Assembly: GCA_900073065.1 (NCBI GenBank)
Contig: FJOG01000040.1
Span: 467,845 to 478,179, forward strand
DNA: 10,335 nucleotides
Direction: 5' to 3'
Source: Phialocephala subalpina
Lineage: Eukaryota; Ascomycota; Leotiomycetes; Helotiales; Mollisiaceae
Shown: positions 7,621 to 10,335 of the stretch, one piece after another
Layout: each line of letters opens with the position of its first letter
Numbering within the stretch: the stretch's first letter is position 1
Translations under genes and position numbers: made by a program
Notes under the pieces: model-generated
Databases searched by the model: none
What the model saw: the letters and a program-made list of their open reading frames with translations, nothing else
What the model was told of the DNA's origin: nothing

Positions 7621-7896
7621 AAAAAAAGGAAAATCATTATTATAAACGTTATTTTCTATTTTAATTTCCCGCTTATTATTATTAGTCTCTATTTGCTTAA
7701 AACTAAAAACATTATATAAAATATAAAAAGCAAGTTGTTTAAGTGCGCTAATAGTATAATATACTAGATACCATTTCGAGAAAACTAGTAGATATTAAAA
7801 TATAACCCGCTATCTCCAAGATTAAACCATATTATTAATTGGATAAATAATCACGTTTATATTACGCAAAATTCGCGTTAATTTCTTCGCGTGGTA

Positions 7897-8620
7897 AAAG
7901 CTACGGCTAAAAAGTGGTATAGTCGAATAAAGTATTTATATATAAAGGTATTCTCTTATTTACCGTAATAAGCAATCGATTATAAGATTACGACTTACGA
8001 GCTTGATTGTATTTGCAAAGTCTATAAACTCGTTAGAGCTCATGAAATCGTTTCTCGTAGACCAACAAAACGAAGTCGTTACCCTTACTACCAGATCACC
8101 GGTAATTAGATTTATATAGAGAAAAGCAATAAAAATAAATCTAAGATCTTTTATTTTTATTGCGATATCTACCAAATAAATCACGTCTTCCCGTTCTTAG
8201 ATCTCAAATAAATAACTATTATCGCTTGCATTAAATACTTTATAAAATAAATCAAACGGAAATAAGATTTCCAAGTAATAATCATTAAAATCGATAAATA
8301 AACCTCATTTAATAGAAATTAATACGAATTAATTAACGAAGAAAATATTATTATCGAGTTTACTTCTTCTAATACACACGACCAAAACGGTCCTACGGAG
8401 CGTACTAAAGGAGTAATTATAAGTAGAACACGTATTATATATATTAACGCCAATTTCCCTCCGAATATATTTCCAGAGTCTTATTATACGGCAAGCTACT
8501 TATTGAACAAATCATTAAACAAACGTTTAAAATGGATATTACCCTTAGTATTTCTCCAGAAGTAAATAAGAATAAAAAGCTATTTACCACAAGTTGCATA
8601 TCTTAGAATCTTTAATTATA
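7897..8620 (+). pseudogene. pol: Copia integrase relic
   Basis: KATAKKWYSRIKYLYIKVFS (7897-7956) is the GAG-pre-integrase/zinc segment in which both His of the WH-R-GH pattern are now Tyr; CICKVYK (8008-8028) keeps one Cys pair and has lost one Cys to Tyr. VSRRPTKRS leads into the catalytic core: YYQITGN (first Asp changed to Asn at 8104-8106), IIIKID (second Asp kept, 8293-8295) and THDQNGPTERTKGVI (Glu kept, 8398-8400). The last two are 34 residues apart. INANFPPNIFPESYYTASYL and LLNKSLNKRLKW follow as in copia integrases. The enzyme would insert cDNA into the genome; this copy cannot. The frame is continuous with the downstream reverse transcriptase. Confidence 0.85.
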
Positions 8621-9560
8621 GGGCTTACCCTCTTATCAAGAACTATTCGAAGCTTAATAAACTTAATTTAAAAGCGCATATAAACTACTTAATAAAATAC
8701 AAATCTATGAATATTTTCTACATATAAATATTATCACTAAAACGCGCTATTTCGATTAGAGATATAATTTTTAATAAGGATACTTTTTATAACCCTACGT
8801 TTAATAGGAAGCTCATCGAATTAAAAGTTATACAAATCCAAGAAATCATCGAAATCATTAAAATAAACGATCTTTTAAATGCGAGCTACGAATTGTATAA
8901 ACACGAATATTAGTTAAACGCTTATACTAAAAGTATTAGAATTGCTTATAAAGCTAATATCGAGAAACTTGGAGATACGATCATTGTTTAACCGTTTTAA
9001 CTACTTACGCCAAAGCTATTACTAAAGTTATTACTAAAGCCAAAGCTATTACCAGAGTAAGATAATTAAGTTCTAAACTCCTCAAACAATTTTCCAACTA
9101 TTGATAACCTCACTAAAGACTATTAAGTGGAGCGTACGGAAAGCCCGTTAACCGTCTCAATAAATATAAGAAATAATATATTAAACGTAGGAAATATACT
9201 TATATTAGTATTTATACCGGCGCCATTAAATAACTAATACGCTAATAACCAAATTACACTTCGATCGGGTTAAGCTTCTCGTCGTCGACCAACTAAATCT
9301 CTAAATTCCCTCGCTTTAATAGGCCCTAGCCACTTTTAGTTTAGTGAAACGCGATAAACAAATATTCGAGCTAATATTCGAAATCTAGAGATTTCCACCG
9401 AAAATATCGAGACCGAAAAACGCACTAAACCTATAATTACTTACGATTACAATAAACGCAAAAGGAAACAAGAAAAATACGCTATACTAATTAATAACCT
9501 TTATAAGGACTTTGTGTTTCACGTTATTATAGCAAAGATACCACGTGCTTTTTATACTAA
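8621..9560 (+). pseudogene. pol: Copia integrase C-terminal and linker relic
   Basis: The same frame continues through RAYPLIKNYSKLNKLNLKAH (about 8619-8678) and INYLIKYKSMNIFYI (the usual conserved stretch after the copia integrase core), then RDIIFNKDTFYNPTFNRKL (about 8758-8814) and KANIEKLGDTIIV (about 8950-8990). It includes a short Pro/Lys repeat (9010-9055; see separate entry) and LTKDY...VERTESPLTVSI. The linker between integrase and reverse transcriptase in copia elements is poorly conserved, so function cannot be read from it. The stops are again the only obstacle; I detected no frame change. Confidence 0.65.
9010..9055 (+). repeat. Short in-frame tandem repeat in copia linker
   Basis: Variants of ccaaagctatt/actaaagttatt recur four times with unit lengths of 12 and 9 bases, encoding Pro/Lys-Leu-Leu units. 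Undoing C-to-T and G-to-A changes would give a Pro-Glu-Ala-Thr type low-complexity linker. All unit lengths are multiples of three, so the frame is kept. Confidence 0.55.
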
Positions 9561-10181
9561 ATTACACCGGAGTAAATTACCATTAAAACCTCGAAATTAT
9601 CAGGAAATACTACGCTATTTACACCGCGCAAAGTTCGAAGTAATAATAAAAAAAGAATAAAATACACTCTAAAAAAAAAGAACATTCGAAGAAATACTAA
9701 TTAAAACTATAAACAAAGTAAATATTAAACCAATTCCACTAATATAAATGCCAAACTATAAGTTCGACGATAACGGCTATCTCTTGAAATATAAAGCACG
9801 TTTTATAGCGCGCGGAAACTTTTAACAAAATAATCGAGATGAAATTTACGTTATTACTTTAGCCTCTTGAGTCTTTCGAATACTAATTGTAATTGCGGTA
9901 TACTTCGACTTGGAAATAAAGTAATTCGATGCTATTAACGCGTTTACTAACTCTCGAATAGATAAAAAGACTTACGTTAAACTATTAAATAGAAAGAAAA
10001 AATCTAAATATATATTACGTTATTGGATAGCGCTTTATAGCTTTAATATATCACCGCTATTATAGTTCAACGACTTTAGCGCGTCCATAAAATCGTTCGA
10101 TCTCGAATTAATACTAGAATATTCGTGTTTATTTACAAATAGTAAAGTGATAATATTTTTCTACGTTGATAATATTTGTAT
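9561..10181 (+). pseudogene. pol: Copia reverse transcriptase relic, truncated
   Basis: SKLPLKPRNYQEILRYLHRA (about 9571-9630) is the typical start of the RVT_2 domain, followed by NTL...KKRTFEEI, KYKFDDNGYLLKYKARFIAR and GNF. Motif A reads FDAINAFTNSRIDKKTYVKL with its catalytic Asp intact (9928-9930). Motif C reads FFYVDNICI (10156-10182): the second Asp of YVDD is Asn. Trp and Gln codons are replaced by stops and several Gly by Lys or Arg. The domain ends abruptly here because the LTR-like repeat starts at 10182, so thumb and RNase H are not present in the window. The frame is the same as for gag and integrase. Confidence 0.9.
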
Positions 10182-10335
10182 ATTATGGCGAGGCGATTTA
10201 TTCTATTTCAAAAATCCTTATTTGTAGTAATAATTTCGGAGGTTTATACTAGCTATATATCCTCTAGTATATAAGGAGCTTTTTATTCTCTAAGAAATAA
10301 TAAGAACTTTTTACTACTTCATTTTGCTGGCCCTA
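10182..10335 (+). repeat. LTR-like repeat, copy C, cut by window end
   Basis: It aligns without indels to 1588-1741 at a constant offset of 8594. It starts with one 38-bp unit (10182-10218) and continues into the main unit with its TATA box (10268-10275) up to ttgctggccct, where the window stops. Differences from copy A are mostly transitions, with a couple of transversions. It has the same orientation as copies A and B. Because copia reading stops exactly where the repeat begins, 10182 is a good estimate of the family's true left end. It may be a solo LTR or the 5' LTR of an element extending past the window. Confidence 0.8.

Larger units (their letters stand above)
6226..10181 (+). mobile_element. 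Ty1/copia retrotransposon, RIP-inactivated, interrupted
   Basis: Domain order is gag, protease, integrase, reverse transcriptase. Integrase before reverse transcriptase identifies Ty1/copia rather than Ty3/gypsy. The leader (6236-6441) has no open frame. Gag and the long integrase-to-RT section share the frame of the ATG at 6442; the protease section is displaced by one base, so compensating indels lie on either side of it. Dozens of stops, mostly TAG/TAA at Trp and Gln positions, make it non-coding. RNase H and the 3' LTR are missing because another LTR-like repeat begins at 10182, just after the YVDD box. Remaining parts may exist beyond the window. Confidence 0.9.

Noticed and set aside
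7960..8184. 74-codon open frame on the minus strand
   Set aside because: It is antisense to the copia integrase zinc and core segments, which are clearly recognisable on the plus strand.
1..10335. A novel multi-gene defence or metabolic system
   Set aside because: Every readable frame is a damaged relic of unrelated origin. There is no intact gene set or conserved operon-like arrangement, and the order is explained by transposon insertions plus RIP.

Overview
The window looks like a repeat graveyard from a filamentous ascomycete (Pezizomycotina) that performs repeat-induced point mutation (RIP). Most of it is very A+T-rich. CpA/TpG dinucleotides are scarce, TpA is abundant, and CpG-containing words (tcg, acg, cgc) survive. 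Copies of the same repeat differ almost only by C/T and G/A transitions. No intact protein-coding gene is visible. What can be read are relics whose frames hold over long distances while Trp and Gln codons have become stops and His, Glu and Asp have become Tyr, Lys and Asn, as RIP would produce.

Layout. Bases 1-1549 are A+T-rich, with one weak coding relic on the plus strand (about 961-1510). Bases 1550-2091 hold a short 38-bp tandem repeat followed by two head-to-tail copies of an LTR-like element, 234 bp apart, each with a TATA box and a 3' hairpin. Directly after them, 2092-2830 (+) is the C-terminal part of a fungal Fe(II)/2-oxoglutarate dioxygenase, apparently cut at its 5' side by the LTR-like pair. 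About 3100-4151 (-) is a relic of an uncharacterised fungal protein; its 5' part escaped heavy mutation. About 4580-5364 (+) is a dead, probably internally deleted Tc1/mariner transposase with a DD34E signature.

Bases 5470-6225 form an island of more normal base composition with short open frames of unknown meaning and, towards its right end, a candidate LTR/promoter zone. A primer-binding-site-like sequence at 6226 matches the anticodon arm of initiator tRNA-Met. It introduces a Ty1/copia retrotransposon whose gag, protease, integrase and reverse transcriptase can be followed from 6442 to 10181. The copia element is interrupted just after its YVDD box by a third copy of the LTR-like repeat, which runs off the window end.

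The elements do not work together as a system. They record successive insertions and RIP inactivation: the copia element came first, then the LTR-like family inserted into it and, apparently, next to or into the dioxygenase gene. The order relative to the Tc1 element cannot be read from this window.
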